DNA of 33,806 bases from Lachnospiraceae bacterium UBA6987 (GTDB lineage Bacteria; Bacillota; Clostridia; Lachnospirales; Lachnospiraceae). A model generated the notes under the pieces. That model ran no database searches. It saw only the letters and a list, made by a program, of their open reading frames with translations, and was not told where the DNA came from. Each line of letters opens with the position of its first letter. The first letter of the stretch is position 1. Positions 23,462-32,017 of the stretch are shown here, one piece after another. A program made the position numbers and the translations under genes. Where the stretch lies: NCBI GenBank assembly GCA_002449955.1, contig DJYD01000065.1, positions 1 to 33,806 of the forward strand. The letters run 5' to 3'.

Positions 23462-25354
23462 ATGCGGAAATGGATGAATATGGTTGTAATGGCGGCGGCA
23501 GCGGTCTTACTTGCGGCATGCGGCGGAGACGCCCCGTCCTCAACTGTAGAGACGCAGGCGCCGGAACAGGAAAAGATCATCAGGATCTCCTCGGATAATT
23601 GCCGCACCTTTGACCCTTATGAGGCCAATTCCTCGGAGGATGCCTTCAATACCTGGTGTCAGGCCAGACTGTACCGGTCCTGGACGCGTATCGAAGGCGA
23701 TACGGATACCCGTTACATGCGTCCGGAGCTTGCGGAGACAGAACCGGTCCGGATGGATGAGGAAGGCTGCGTCTGGCAGATCAGGTTGCGGGATAATGCC
23801 TGTTTTCACGACGGGACGCCGATCACAGCCAAAACCTTTGCGGCGTCGTTAAAGATCTGTCTTGATCCGCTTTTAAAGCATCGCTCCGGCGACAACATGA
23901 ACCTTTATATCAGCATCAAAAATGCCCGCGCCTATTACACCGGGGCGGCGATCAGCTGGGAAGAAGTCGGGGTGAAGGTGTTGGATGAGCAGACCCTTGA
24001 GATCACTACCGAAGCGCCCGTAACGGAAGATCTGGTCATGAAAGCCTTTGCCGAATACGGCACCGTGCCGGTGGATCCCGAACTATATGCGTCCTGCATG
24101 AGCGCCGACGGAGCGTCATCCAGCTATGGCACCGCTGCGGATAAGGCCAAATACAGCGGCCCCTTCTATGTTACGGACTGGATCAGAGATTCGAAGCTTG
24201 TTCTGAAAAAGAATCCGAATTATGTCTTTGCCGGTGAAATCAAACTTGACGGCGCGGAGCTTGTCTATGTACAGAATGTCCAGACCAGAATCGAGATGTT
24301 TGAAAACGGCGAGCTGGATGCGGTCGTCATCGATGCCCAGGCCGGAGAGCAGTATATGGACAGCCCGGATTATTTTGCCCAGCCTTCCCGTTACCTGCTG
24401 ATGATCGAGATCGGTGACAATACGGCACATTATATTGCCGGAGAGGGTGGCGCGGAGCCGGTGCGTGTGGAACACCGTCCGGATGATCCGAACAATATCG
24501 ATATTTACACGGAAAAAGACGGTCAGGTCACCTATACGGCAAAAAAGCTGGATGCAGCCGCCATGCAGAAACCGATTCTGTCCGATCCGGACTTTAAAAA
24601 TGCACTGTGGTATGCGGTTGACCGTGTAACTCTTGCGCGCAGAGAGGGCGGGACGCCTGCCAATTTCATTGTTCCGTATACGTCTTACTGCGGCGAATAC
24701 AGCTCCCTGCGCTTCCGCGACACGGATGAAGCCAAAGCCTATCTGGAGGATATTCACGCCTCTTACGACCCGGAACGCGCAAAGGCTTATTTGGACAAGG
24801 CGCTGCAAAAGGCGGGCCTCGGCAGCCTTGAATTGACGCTGACGATCTCCTCGGACAACGACGAGATGCGGATCTGCGCGCAGTTCTTGAAAGAAGAGTT
24901 TTCCCGTATATTTGAGGGCAAATTGACCCTGAATATCGAGGAGATCCCGAGCTCCAGCCGCCTTGCCAAGATGAAAGCCTGGCGGACGGATGTTAACGCC
25001 TTCGAACTCGGTCTTTCCAACTGGAGCCGTCTTGTGACCGATGCGAGCCCCATGAATCAGTTCGACGTATTTTCAAGCTCCTTCTGGAGCAAGTGCAATG
25101 CGGCTTACCACTGCGAGACGATTGAAAAGACGATCTGGCAGCAGGTGAGCGATCCGTCCTGCAAAACGGATATGGAGAAAAATATTGCCTATGCCGCAGC
25201 CATGGAGAAGGCGGCCCTGGAAGAGCGCATCGTTATCCCGCTGTTTGAACGCAGTTCGCAGTCCCTGATGCATGAATGGGTCACGTATGATTTCAATGAC
25301 CCGGTCAATGTCCGCTACTGGCTGTGCGACCTTGATCTCAGACTGAAAAAGTAA
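23462..25354 (+). CDS. Oligopeptide-type ABC transporter substrate-binding lipoprotein (family 5, OppA-like)
   Basis: 630 residues. Signal peptide MRKWMNMVVMAAAAVLLAAC gives a lipidated Cys20. The mature part is a family 5 binding protein: RISSDNCRTFDPYEAN at the front, ACFHDGTPITAKTFAASLK, YSGPFYVTDWIRDSKLVLKK and a C-terminal RIVIPLFERSSQ. It would capture peptides or similar solutes outside the cell and hand them to the two permeases encoded next. The start is ATG 23462, five bases after AAGGAGG; an upstream in-frame extension overlaps the preceding terminator. A weak promoter may lie near 23355-23390 but is not clear. Peptide is the default ligand; nickel or sugars are known in the family. 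No ATPase genes accompany the operon. Confidence 0.92.
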   Translation: MRKWMNMVVMAAAAVLLAACGGDAPSSTVETQAPEQEKIIRISSDNCRTFDPYEANSSEDAFNTWCQARLYRSWTRIEGDTDTRYMRPELAETEPVRMDEEGCVWQIRLRDNACFHDGTPITAKTFAASLKICLDPLLKHRSGDNMNLYISIKNARAYYTGAAISWEEVGVKVLDEQTLEITTEAPVTEDLVMKAFAEYGTVPVDPELYASCMSADGASSSYGTAADKAKYSGPFYVTDWIRDSKLVLKKNPNYVFAGEIKLDGAELVYVQNVQTRIEMFENGELDAVVIDAQAGEQYMDSPDYFAQPSRYLLMIEIGDNTAHYIAGEGGAEPVRVEHRPDDPNNIDIYTEKDGQVTYTAKKLDAAAMQKPILSDPDFKNALWYAVDRVTLARREGGTPANFIVPYTSYCGEYSSLRFRDTDEAKAYLEDIHASYDPERAKAYLDKALQKAGLGSLELTLTISSDNDEMRICAQFLKEEFSRIFEGKLTLNIEEIPSSSRLAKMKAWRTDVNAFELGLSNWSRLVTDASPMNQFDVFSSSFWSKCNAAYHCETIEKTIWQQVSDPSCKTDMEKNIAYAAAMEKAALEERIVIPLFERSSQSLMHEWVTYDFNDPVNVRYWLCDLDLRLKK

Positions 25355-25390
25355 AAAGAGATCAAACCGTTTCGGAAAGGAGGGACCATC

Positions 25391-26350
25391 TTGTTTGCTT
25401 ACGTGCTGAAACGTCTGGGCCTGATGGTCCTGACGCTCTTTCTGATCATCACGCTTTGCTTCTTTGTGATCCGCCTGATGCCGGGGTCGCCCTTCGACGA
25501 TCCGGAAAGCTCGCCGCAGTTGGAGCGGCTGCTTGAGGAAAAGCACCATCTGCATGAACCGATCCACGTGCAGTACTACTATTTCTGGCATGATATTGTG
25601 ACGGAAGGGTACTGGGGCGTTTCGCTGAAAATCGAACCGAATGTGCCGGTATGGCAGGTCCTGAAAAACCGCATACCGGTGACACTTTGCTTAAATCTGC
25701 TGTCGCTTTGCCTTGCGATCCCGATCGGCATCCTTGCCGGCGCCCTGTCTGCCCGCTTTGCCGGAAAGCTCCCGGACCGCCTGATCAGCATACTCACGGT
25801 GCTGTTTATCTCGGTGCCGGCTTTTGTTTTTGCCTCATGGCTTCAGTACATGCTTGGCTACAGGGGAAGCTTTGCGATTATTTACAACAGTACCGGCACG
25901 ACTGGGGAAAAGCTCCACTCCCTTATCCTGCCGATCCTTGCGTTATCCTTCTGGCCGATCGCAACGATCTGCCGTTATCTGCGCGGCGAGCTCTTAGATA
26001 ATCTGAATGCGGACTATATGCTGCTTGCAAGAGCCAAGGGCCTGAGCCGGATGCAGGCCATCTCCAGACATGCCCTGCGCAATTCCATGGTGCCGCTTGT
26101 GAATGTGATCGTTCCGCTCATCACCGGGATCTTAAGCGGCTCTTTGGTGGTGGAAAAAATCTTTGCCGTGCCGGGCGTCGGCGGGATCATGACACAGGCG
26201 GTGATGAGTCACGACTACTGGCTTGTGATGGCCGTGTTGGTTTTTTATTCCGCGGTCAATCTGATCACGGTACTGCTCATGGATATTGCCTACGGCCTGA
26301 TCGATCCCCGCATCCGCCTTGCGAAGGGGAAGGGGGAGGTGATCGGATGA
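25391..26350 (+). CDS. Oligopeptide-type ABC transporter permease, OppB/DppB type
   Basis: 319 residues with six membrane helices. N-terminal MFAYVLKRLGLMVLTLFLI and RLMPGSPF are hallmarks of the DppB/OppB family, and the loop DYMLLARAKGLSRMQAISRH followed by LRNSMVPLV is the ATPase-docking motif. The C-terminal DYWLVMAVLVFYSAVN and GLIDPRIRL also fit. Translation starts at TTG 25391, supported by AAAGGAGGG just upstream and by the exact family N terminus. It starts 36 bp after the binding-protein gene and overlaps the next by ATGA. Confidence 0.94.
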   Translation: MFAYVLKRLGLMVLTLFLIITLCFFVIRLMPGSPFDDPESSPQLERLLEEKHHLHEPIHVQYYYFWHDIVTEGYWGVSLKIEPNVPVWQVLKNRIPVTLCLNLLSLCLAIPIGILAGALSARFAGKLPDRLISILTVLFISVPAFVFASWLQYMLGYRGSFAIIYNSTGTTGEKLHSLILPILALSFWPIATICRYLRGELLDNLNADYMLLARAKGLSRMQAISRHALRNSMVPLVNVIVPLITGILSGSLVVEKIFAVPGVGGIMTQAVMSHDYWLVMAVLVFYSAVNLITVLLMDIAYGLIDPRIRLAKGKGEVIG

Positions 26351-27396
26351 TGCAGTCACACAGCTTTTTCGCAGATGTGCTCCGGCGCCTGAAAAAGGAT
26401 GCGGCATTCCTTACAGCCTTCTGCCTGCTGACCCTTCTGATGCTTATGGCAGTCTTTGCTCCTCCTTTGAGCCGGTATTCCTACAGTGAACAGATGCTGA
26501 AGGAGGACCATGCCAATATGCCGCCCCGCATACAGGCCCTCAAATGGATCCCGCTGTTTAACGGCCACGCCACGCTGAAGGCCCGTCAGCTGAGCGCCCT
26601 TGAGGACCGGGAACGGTATCCGGAGGGGAGCATCATACGCATTTTCAACGAGAGAACCATCCGCGGCGTACAGGTTGCGGATGTGGAGATCGATTATTAC
26701 CGGTATAAAGGCGTAGATGACAGCGTCAATTACTGGTTCGGAACGGATACACTCGGCAGGGATCTTTGGACGAGAGTGTGGCGCGGTGCAGGAACTTCGC
26801 TTTTTATTGCCTGCCTTACGGTTCTTCTGGACCTTCTGATCGGAACCGTATACGGCGCAGTCTGCGGCTATTACGGCGGCAAGACTGACCTTTTCCTGAT
26901 GCGTATCTGCGAGATCGTACGCGCTGTTCCGAATGTGGTCATCTGCACGCTCATGATCCTGCTCATGGGGCCAGGCATCCGGACCATGATCCTGGCGCTT
27001 GCCTGCCGGAACTGGGTGGGGACGGCGAGCCTTGTCCGGGCACAGTTTCTGCGCCTTAAGGACAGGGAGTATGTGCTTGCCGCCCGTATCATGGGAGCGA
27101 AAGACGGCCGGGTGATGATCAGGCATATTCTGCCGAATGCCGTCGGGCCGCTCATTACACGCGCGGTCATGGCGATCCCCGGTGTGATTTTCTCAGAATC
27201 GTTTTTAAGCTATATCGGACTCGGGGTGCCGGCTCCGGAACCGTCGCTCGGCAACCTACTTGCCGAAGCGCAGTCCTCGCTCGGCCTGTATCCGACACAG
27301 CTCCTGTTCCCGGCCCTGGTTACGGCCCTGATGATGATTGCTTTCCATCTGATCAGCAACAGCCTGCGGGATGCTGTTGATATGAAAACGTATTAA
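26347..27396 (+). CDS. Oligopeptide-type ABC transporter permease, OppC/DppC type
   Basis: 349 residues. The first membrane helix (about 19-37) is followed by a long extracytoplasmic loop (about 40-125) before the conserved YWFGTDTLGRDLWTRVWRG, then five further helices. The docking loop reads REYVLAARIMGAKDGRVMIR followed by HILPNAVGPL. The C terminus NSLRDAVDMKTY is standard for OppC. It pairs with the OppB-type protein, whose stop overlaps its ATG. The first loop is longer than in DppC and closer to OppC. Just 13 bp separate it from the ydjG-like gene, so the permease and ydj-type genes are probably on one transcript. Genes for the two ATPases normally found here (OppD and OppF) are absent. 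Confidence 0.94.
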   Translation: MMQSHSFFADVLRRLKKDAAFLTAFCLLTLLMLMAVFAPPLSRYSYSEQMLKEDHANMPPRIQALKWIPLFNGHATLKARQLSALEDRERYPEGSIIRIFNERTIRGVQVADVEIDYYRYKGVDDSVNYWFGTDTLGRDLWTRVWRGAGTSLFIACLTVLLDLLIGTVYGAVCGYYGGKTDLFLMRICEIVRAVPNVVICTLMILLMGPGIRTMILALACRNWVGTASLVRAQFLRLKDREYVLAARIMGAKDGRVMIRHILPNAVGPLITRAVMAIPGVIFSESFLSYIGLGVPAPEPSLGNLLAEAQSSLGLYPTQLLFPALVTALMMIAFHLISNSLRDAVDMKTY

Positions 27397-27409
27397 GGAG
27401 GGATGTTCA

Positions 27410-28468
27410 TTGAGCGATACACTTTCCTTCAAATGTCCAAACTGCGGCGCTCCCCTCACCTACAGTGCGGAGCTTGGCCGCTTCTCCTGCGAATACTGCG
27501 GCTCTTCTTTTACCTTTGACGAGGTGAAGAACGCCGATGTGAACGCCGATACGCCCTTCGACTGGGGCGATTATGCGGCAAATGTTCCCGAGGAGCATCT
27601 GGACGGGCTGGTTTCCTATGTCTGCAAATCCTGCGGCGCAGAGGTGGTGACCGATGCGGTGACAGCCGCGACGCACTGTCCTTACTGCGATAACGTCATG
27701 GTGATCGAAGACAATGTTTCCGGTCTGTTAAAGCCGAACGGGATCATTCCCTTCCGGGTCGACAAGAAAAAACTGAAGGATATTGTAAAGGCCTACTGCA
27801 GCGGGAAGAGACTCCTGCCGAATAATTTCCTGACGACACACCGGATAGAGGAGGTAAGAGGGGTTTATGTGCCGTTCTGGCTGTACGGCTGCCGGGCGGA
27901 CGGAAACATGACCTTCGATGCCACAAGGGTGCGCACCTGGGCGGACAGCCAGTTCTACTATACGGAGACCTCGCATTACCTCGTGACCTGCGACGGGGGC
28001 ATGGCCTTCTCCCGCGTACCCGCAGACGGCTCCAGACGGATGGATGATGCGCTTATGGATTCCGTGGAACCTTATGACCTGAGCGAGCTGAAGGACTATG
28101 CGTCCGGGTATTTGTCCGGGTACCTGGCCGACCGCTTCGATGATGATGCGGAAAGCTGTCTGCCGCGGGCGGATCTGCGCGTAAAAAACAGTTTGGCGGA
28201 CGCCTTCCGCTCTTCACTGCGCGGCTTTACCACGGCGGTTCCCGTCGCAAAGAACATGAAGCTTACGGATACCCGCGTGGAATACGTGCTGCTGCCGGTC
28301 TATCTGATCACGGCCAGCTACAATGACAAAAAGTATGCCTTCGCCGTCAACGGCCAGACCGGAAAAATGACCGGGAATCTTCCGGTCTCCCGCGCAAAGT
28401 TCTGGGCGTATTTCGGCGGGATCTTTGCAGTCATTTCCGGCCTGTTTGCCTTGGCGAACTTTCTGTAG
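27410..28468 (+). CDS. ydjG: Zinc-ribbon membrane protein, YdjG-like
   Basis: 352 residues. Two zinc ribbons at the N terminus: CPNC (9-12) with CEYC (27-30), and CKSC (72-75) with CPYC (90-93). A central alpha/beta region of about 200 residues includes IIPFRVDKKKLKDIV and VYVPFWLYGC. One membrane helix closes the protein (about 329-350, FGGIFAVISGLFALANF). This matches B. subtilis YdjG in length and layout, which with YdjH forms a membrane complex that positions the SPFH protein YdjI. The start is TTG 27410 with AAGGAGGG upstream; an ATG at 27403 is in another frame. The genes for a TPM protein and an SPFH protein follow, the same order as ydjGHI, but the pspA gene that heads the B. subtilis operon is not here. 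Confidence 0.85.
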   Translation: MSDTLSFKCPNCGAPLTYSAELGRFSCEYCGSSFTFDEVKNADVNADTPFDWGDYAANVPEEHLDGLVSYVCKSCGAEVVTDAVTAATHCPYCDNVMVIEDNVSGLLKPNGIIPFRVDKKKLKDIVKAYCSGKRLLPNNFLTTHRIEEVRGVYVPFWLYGCRADGNMTFDATRVRTWADSQFYYTETSHYLVTCDGGMAFSRVPADGSRRMDDALMDSVEPYDLSELKDYASGYLSGYLADRFDDDAESCLPRADLRVKNSLADAFRSSLRGFTTAVPVAKNMKLTDTRVEYVLLPVYLITASYNDKKYAFAVNGQTGKMTGNLPVSRAKFWAYFGGIFAVISGLFALANFL

Positions 28469-28477
28469 GAGGGGACG

Positions 28478-29296
28478 ATGAAGAAGATCAAATGTATGGC
28501 AAGCCTTCTGCTTCTACTCCTTGTGATGCTTATGCCCGGCGGCCGCGCGCTGGCCTTCGGGATGCAGGCACCTGCTGCGGCAGACCGGGTATTAGATAAA
28601 GCCGATATCTGGTCGGAGAGTGAAGAAGCGGAATTTCGTGACAGCATTGAAGCGCTTTCGGAGACGTATCATACCGATGTCGTTCTGCTTACGGTTTACA
28701 TGCTTTATGACGCAGCGCTTGGGGATCAGACCTACAGCTCGGCGGCAGACTTTGCCGATGACTTTTATGACCGGGGCGGTTATGGTTACGGAAACGGGCG
28801 CACAGGGCTCATCCTGGTGATCAGCATGGAACCCGGCAACAGACAATATCATTTCTCAACCTCCGGCCGCGAATATGAAAGCTACAGCTCGTCCGATATC
28901 TCGTTTGTGCAGGGAGAAATCCAGCCGCTTCTTACCGGCGCTGATTACGACGGCGCGGCCAGGCGCTTTCTGGAGTTAGTGAAGCTACATGAAGAATCGG
29001 GCCATTTTGACATCGGTTTAGCGAAAACGGATGATTCGGACATGCTGTGGAGTCTCGGTCTCGCGCTGCTCGTTGCCTGGGCCGTCACCAGCAATATGAA
29101 AAGACGCATGAATCCGGTACAGAAGGCGTCCCGGGCCCGGAACTATGCCGTCCCCGGCTCGTATGAGCTGCGGCACTATAATGAGGTCTTTCTGGGAACA
29201 AGCGTGAGCAGACGGCCCCGCAGCCAGAACCGTCAGGGCGGAGGCCATATCGGCCATTCCGGTGCAGGTCACGGCGGCGGAGGCGGACGCTTTTGA
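28478..29296 (+). CDS. ydjH: TPM-domain membrane protein, YdjH-like
   Basis: 272 residues. Signal peptide (1-26, LLLLLLVMLMPGGRALA) and a TPM domain (about 35-170): RVLDKADIWSESEEAEFRD, HTDVVLLTV, a Tyr-rich YDRGGYGYGNGRTGLILVIS and the late SGREYESYSSSDI. A second membrane helix lies at about 188-205, then a basic cytosolic tail ending in Gly/His repeats (GHIGHSGAGHGGGGGRF). TPM proteins bind lipids or act as phosphatases in photosynthetic organisms; in B. subtilis YdjH works with YdjG in placing YdjI. ATG 28478 follows AGGAGGGG. The gene is nine bases after the ydjG-like gene. The His/Gly tail is common in this bacterial subgroup and may bind metal. Confidence 0.86.
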   Translation: MKKIKCMASLLLLLLVMLMPGGRALAFGMQAPAAADRVLDKADIWSESEEAEFRDSIEALSETYHTDVVLLTVYMLYDAALGDQTYSSAADFADDFYDRGGYGYGNGRTGLILVISMEPGNRQYHFSTSGREYESYSSSDISFVQGEIQPLLTGADYDGAARRFLELVKLHEESGHFDIGLAKTDDSDMLWSLGLALLVAWAVTSNMKRRMNPVQKASRARNYAVPGSYELRHYNEVFLGTSVSRRPRSQNRQGGGHIGHSGAGHGGGGGRF

Positions 29297-29314
29297 AAAA
29301 AATCCGAAAAAAAC

Positions 29315-29343
29315 GGGACAAAAGCAAAAGAATCTGTTATAAT
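29315..29343 (+). promoter_or_regulatory. Promoter of the SPFH gene
   Basis: GGGACA (29315-29320), 17 bases, perfect TATAAT (29338-29343). It gives a leader of about 80 bases before ATG 29428, so the SPFH gene can be expressed apart from ydjGH. A TTGACA at 29362 has no fitting -10. Confidence 0.65.
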
Positions 29344-29427
29344 GTTTACGGTAATCTACGATTGACAAAAATCGGAACATTTTTTTAAGCTTTTTACACG
29401 AGAACAAGATTTGAAAGGAGCTAAACT

Positions 29428-30705
29428 ATGGGTCTTATCTCAGCAGCATTAGGTTCGGTCAGCGGCGTTCTGGCTGATCAGTGGAAAGAATTCTTTTACT
29501 GCGAGGCGCTCGACAAAGACGTCCTCATGGTTAAGGGCCAGAAGCGTGTCGGCAACCGTTCCTCCAATACCAAGGGGTCGGACAACATCATTTCCAACGG
29601 CTCGGGCATCGTTGTTGCCGACGGTCAGTGCATGATGATCGTGGAACAGGGCAAGGTCGTGGAATTCTGCGCCGAACCCGGCGAATTCACCTGGGATTCC
29701 TCTTCGGAACCGTCCATCTTCACCGGCAAGTTCGGGAAGAGCCTGTTAGAAACCTTCAAGGTCGTCGGCCGCCGTTTCACGATGGGCGGCAGCACCGGCA
29801 AGGACCAGCGTGTTTATTACTTCAATACCAAAGAGATCATCGACAATAAGTTCGGCACCGCCAACCCGGTCCCGTTCCGTGTGGTCGACAGACGTGCCAA
29901 CATCGATATCGACGTCTCGGTGCGCTGCGCCGGCATTTATTCCTACAAGCTGTCCGATCCCATGCTGTTCTACACCAGAGTGGTCGGCAACGTGGCTTCG
30001 GAATACCGCCGCGAGACCCTTGATCCTCAGCTGAAGTCCGAATTCCTGTCTGCTCTGCAGCCCGGCTTCGCCAAGCTGTCCGACATGGAGATCCGTCCGA
30101 ACCAGATCGTTGCCCACAACGAAGAGCTGACCGCTGCCATGCATGAGCAGCTGACGAAGAAGTGGGGCGAACTGCGCGGCATCGAAGTCGTGAGCGTGGC
30201 TCTGTCCACCGTCACCCTGCCCGAAGAGGATCAGGAACGCATCAAAGCCCTGCAGACGGCGGCGACCCTGTCCAATCCGAACCTCGGCGCCGGCTACATG
30301 ACAGGCCAGCTGGGCACCGCCATCAACACCGCCGCCGCCAACGAGAACGGCGCGATGGCCGGCCTGATGGGCGTCGGCATGACCATGAACACTGCCGGCG
30401 GCAGCATCGCCAACATGTATGCCATGGGTCAGCAGGCTCAGCCTGCGGCAGCCCCGGCAAACGGCTGGACCTGCCCGAAATGCGGCAAGGTGAACGAAGG
30501 CAACTTCTGCTCTGCCTGCGGCACCCAGAAGCCTGCTCCGGCAGAGACCTGGGTCTGCCCGAAGTGCGGCAGAGTGAATGAAGGCAATTTCTGCCCTGCC
30601 TGCGGCACGGCCAAACCGGCAGCACCGGCCACCTGGACCTGCCCGAAATGCGGCAAGGAGAATACCGGCAATTTCTGCTCTGACTGCGGCACCGCAAAAC
30701 CTTAA
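29428..30705 (+). CDS. ydjI: SPFH/band-7 protein with three C-terminal zinc ribbons, YdjI-like
   Basis: 425 residues. The SPFH domain (about 15-260) is of the YdjI/virion-core type: SVSGVLADQWKEFFYCEALD, KGSDNIISNGSGIVVADGQC, FNTKEIIDNKFGTANPVPFR and the ending VSVALSTVTLPEEDQERIK. An Ala/Gly-rich linker (about 275-345) leads to three zinc ribbons (from residue 347) spaced 28 residues apart, each W-x-CPKCG...GNFC-x2-CG. No membrane helix is predicted, so it is likely held at the membrane by partners, as YdjI is by YdjGH. B. subtilis YdjI is shorter (about 320 residues). ATG 29428 follows GAAAGGAG. In B. subtilis the set recruits PspA to stressed membrane. Confidence 0.9.
   Translation: MGLISAALGSVSGVLADQWKEFFYCEALDKDVLMVKGQKRVGNRSSNTKGSDNIISNGSGIVVADGQCMMIVEQGKVVEFCAEPGEFTWDSSSEPSIFTGKFGKSLLETFKVVGRRFTMGGSTGKDQRVYYFNTKEIIDNKFGTANPVPFRVVDRRANIDIDVSVRCAGIYSYKLSDPMLFYTRVVGNVASEYRRETLDPQLKSEFLSALQPGFAKLSDMEIRPNQIVAHNEELTAAMHEQLTKKWGELRGIEVVSVALSTVTLPEEDQERIKALQTAATLSNPNLGAGYMTGQLGTAINTAAANENGAMAGLMGVGMTMNTAGGSIANMYAMGQQAQPAAAPANGWTCPKCGKVNEGNFCSACGTQKPAPAETWVCPKCGRVNEGNFCPACGTAKPAAPATWTCPKCGKENTGNFCSDCGTAKP
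30466..30702 (+). repeat. Three tandem zinc-ribbon repeats in the SPFH gene
   Basis: Three units of 23 codons separated by 5-codon Ala/Pro linkers (84-base period). Each encodes two Cys pairs: CPKCG and FCSACG, FCPACG or FCSDCG. The DNA units are clearly similar to one another, so this is a fairly recent internal amplification. Confidence 0.9.
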
Positions 30706-30725
30706 GCAGATGTTTTGAAAAAGGA

Positions 30726-30770
30726 AAAAGAGATCGGTCCGGGACCAAAGGCCCGGGCCGATCTCTTTTT
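30726..30770. terminator. Bidirectional intrinsic terminator
   Basis: A long stem AAAAAGAGATCGG...CCGATCTCTTTTT with an inner CCGGG/CCCGG pair; T-tracts form on both strands. It separates the SPFH gene from the convergent two-gene operon. Confidence 0.92.
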
Positions 30771-30804
30771 CATATCCTGAGAGCTTTTCGTTAATGCTGT
30801 CACC

Positions 30805-31983
30805 TCATCTCAGTTCCGGATGGCCGTGATTATAGACGGCGTCCCTGCAGTGAGCGGAGAGGGCATACGCGGCGTCCCGGTACAGGGTGCCGAAGTGCGT
30901 GCCGTCCTTCCAGGGATCGCCGCTTATCGGGCCGAAGCCGTAAGCCGCTTTCATGGAACTGAAGGCCGGCAGGGGCTTTACGAAGATGTAGGGCTGATCG
31001 CTGTCATGATTCTTGTAGCAGGTATAAACGTTGAGTCCTCCTTCACAGTACTCATAGATCGTCGTTCTCAGACGTTCCAGAGATTCCAGAAGGCTCAGGA
31101 AATGAGGCGTGGTCAGTTCCTTGGCGGCAGCGTTCAGGCTCACGCTCAGCTTGCGGCAGTCGTCCATGGTCTTCTTCATGTCATCCTCAATGTTGGAAAG
31201 AGAAGCGATCTTGTCCGTAAAAACATCGATGATCTGCGCCATGGTGAGAATATCCGGCTTAACGCTTACGCTGCCGTCGGAGCGGACGTCGAAGGACTTG
31301 TTCAGTTTCCTTACTTCAAGCTCGAGCCGGTAATCCTTCAGCCTGGCCTGGCGGTAGCCGCTTATCATTTCGCTTCTGGCTAATTTTCCGCCGTTCTCAT
31401 TGTAAAAACGCTGCGACCCGAGCGCGTTCCGTTCGAAGCTGTCCCAGCTCTGACTGGTGAGCTGAGAGACCTGGAGCATGTCGTTGTTGATCCGGTTGTA
31501 CAGCTCTTCCCCATAGCCGCCTTCATCGAAATTCAGGGTGATGCGCATGTAGGTAAAGGCTGCCTTAAGCGGCAGGAGCATCATGATGCGGCGCAGCTCT
31601 TCCATGGGTTTTAGAATGACGCTCGACTCAACATAGTATTTCCGCGCTATATCGTAGTTCTTTTTCTGCTCCGGGGTGGAGCTGCCGTACCAGGAGGGAT
31701 AGGCGTTCTTCATGACGAACGGCCCGAAATGATCCTTGTTGGTGTTCATATAGTAGGAGACCCATCCGCTGGCTCCCAGATCATTCATCCAGAGGCTGCC
31801 GTATTCCTGATCGGTCTTTTCAAAATTGTTGTCGTAGACGACCTTGTTTATGAGCGCAGAGACATTGTTGATACGGGTAATCAGTCCCTGGATCTCGCTT
31901 TTGACCCAGTTTTCATCGATGTTTTCCCAATAATAAATATCCCCGCTGCCTTCGATCTTGTCAAAATCAAATCCTTCTGCCAT
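30805..31983 (-). CDS. Uncharacterised cytosolic protein (second gene of a two-gene operon)
   Basis: 392 residues, no family recognised. No signal peptide and no clear membrane helix, although one moderately hydrophobic helix is visible (ELRRIMMLLPLKAAFTYMRI). The centre is helical and charged, with LNKSFDVRSDGSVSVKPDIL suggesting a short beta hairpin, followed by an amphipathic helix pair (about 250-310) that could form a coiled coil. The C terminus is aromatic and His-rich (HFGTLYRDAAYALSAHCRDA). ATG 31983 has AAAGGAG before it. It lies 34 bp after the other unknown gene, so they are one transcript. It is convergent with the SPFH gene, with a strong terminator between, so a functional link to that cluster is not implied by transcription. 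Confidence 0.8.
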   Translation of the reverse strand: MAEGFDFDKIEGSGDIYYWENIDENWVKSEIQGLITRINNVSALINKVVYDNNFEKTDQEYGSLWMNDLGASGWVSYYMNTNKDHFGPFVMKNAYPSWYGSSTPEQKKNYDIARKYYVESSVILKPMEELRRIMMLLPLKAAFTYMRITLNFDEGGYGEELYNRINNDMLQVSQLTSQSWDSFERNALGSQRFYNENGGKLARSEMISGYRQARLKDYRLELEVRKLNKSFDVRSDGSVSVKPDILTMAQIIDVFTDKIASLSNIEDDMKKTMDDCRKLSVSLNAAAKELTTPHFLSLLESLERLRTTIYEYCEGGLNVYTCYKNHDSDQPYIFVKPLPAFSSMKAAYGFGPISGDPWKDGTHFGTLYRDAAYALSAHCRDAVYNHGHPELR

Positions 31984-32017
31984 ATGATCCTTCTCCTTTT
32001 GTCCTTAATGTGACGGA

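Noticed and set aside
26356..27126. Minus-strand frame of 256 codons opposite the OppC-type gene
   Set aside because: The permease motifs on the plus strand are unmistakable; the antisense product has no family features.
29362..29367. TTGACA as -35 of the SPFH gene
   Set aside because: No acceptable -10 lies 16-18 bases downstream; the TATAAT at 29338 with an upstream GGGACA is the better promoter.
30466..30702. Possible CRISPR-like or satellite repeat
   Set aside because: The 84-base periodicity is in frame and encodes zinc ribbons; it is a coding repeat.
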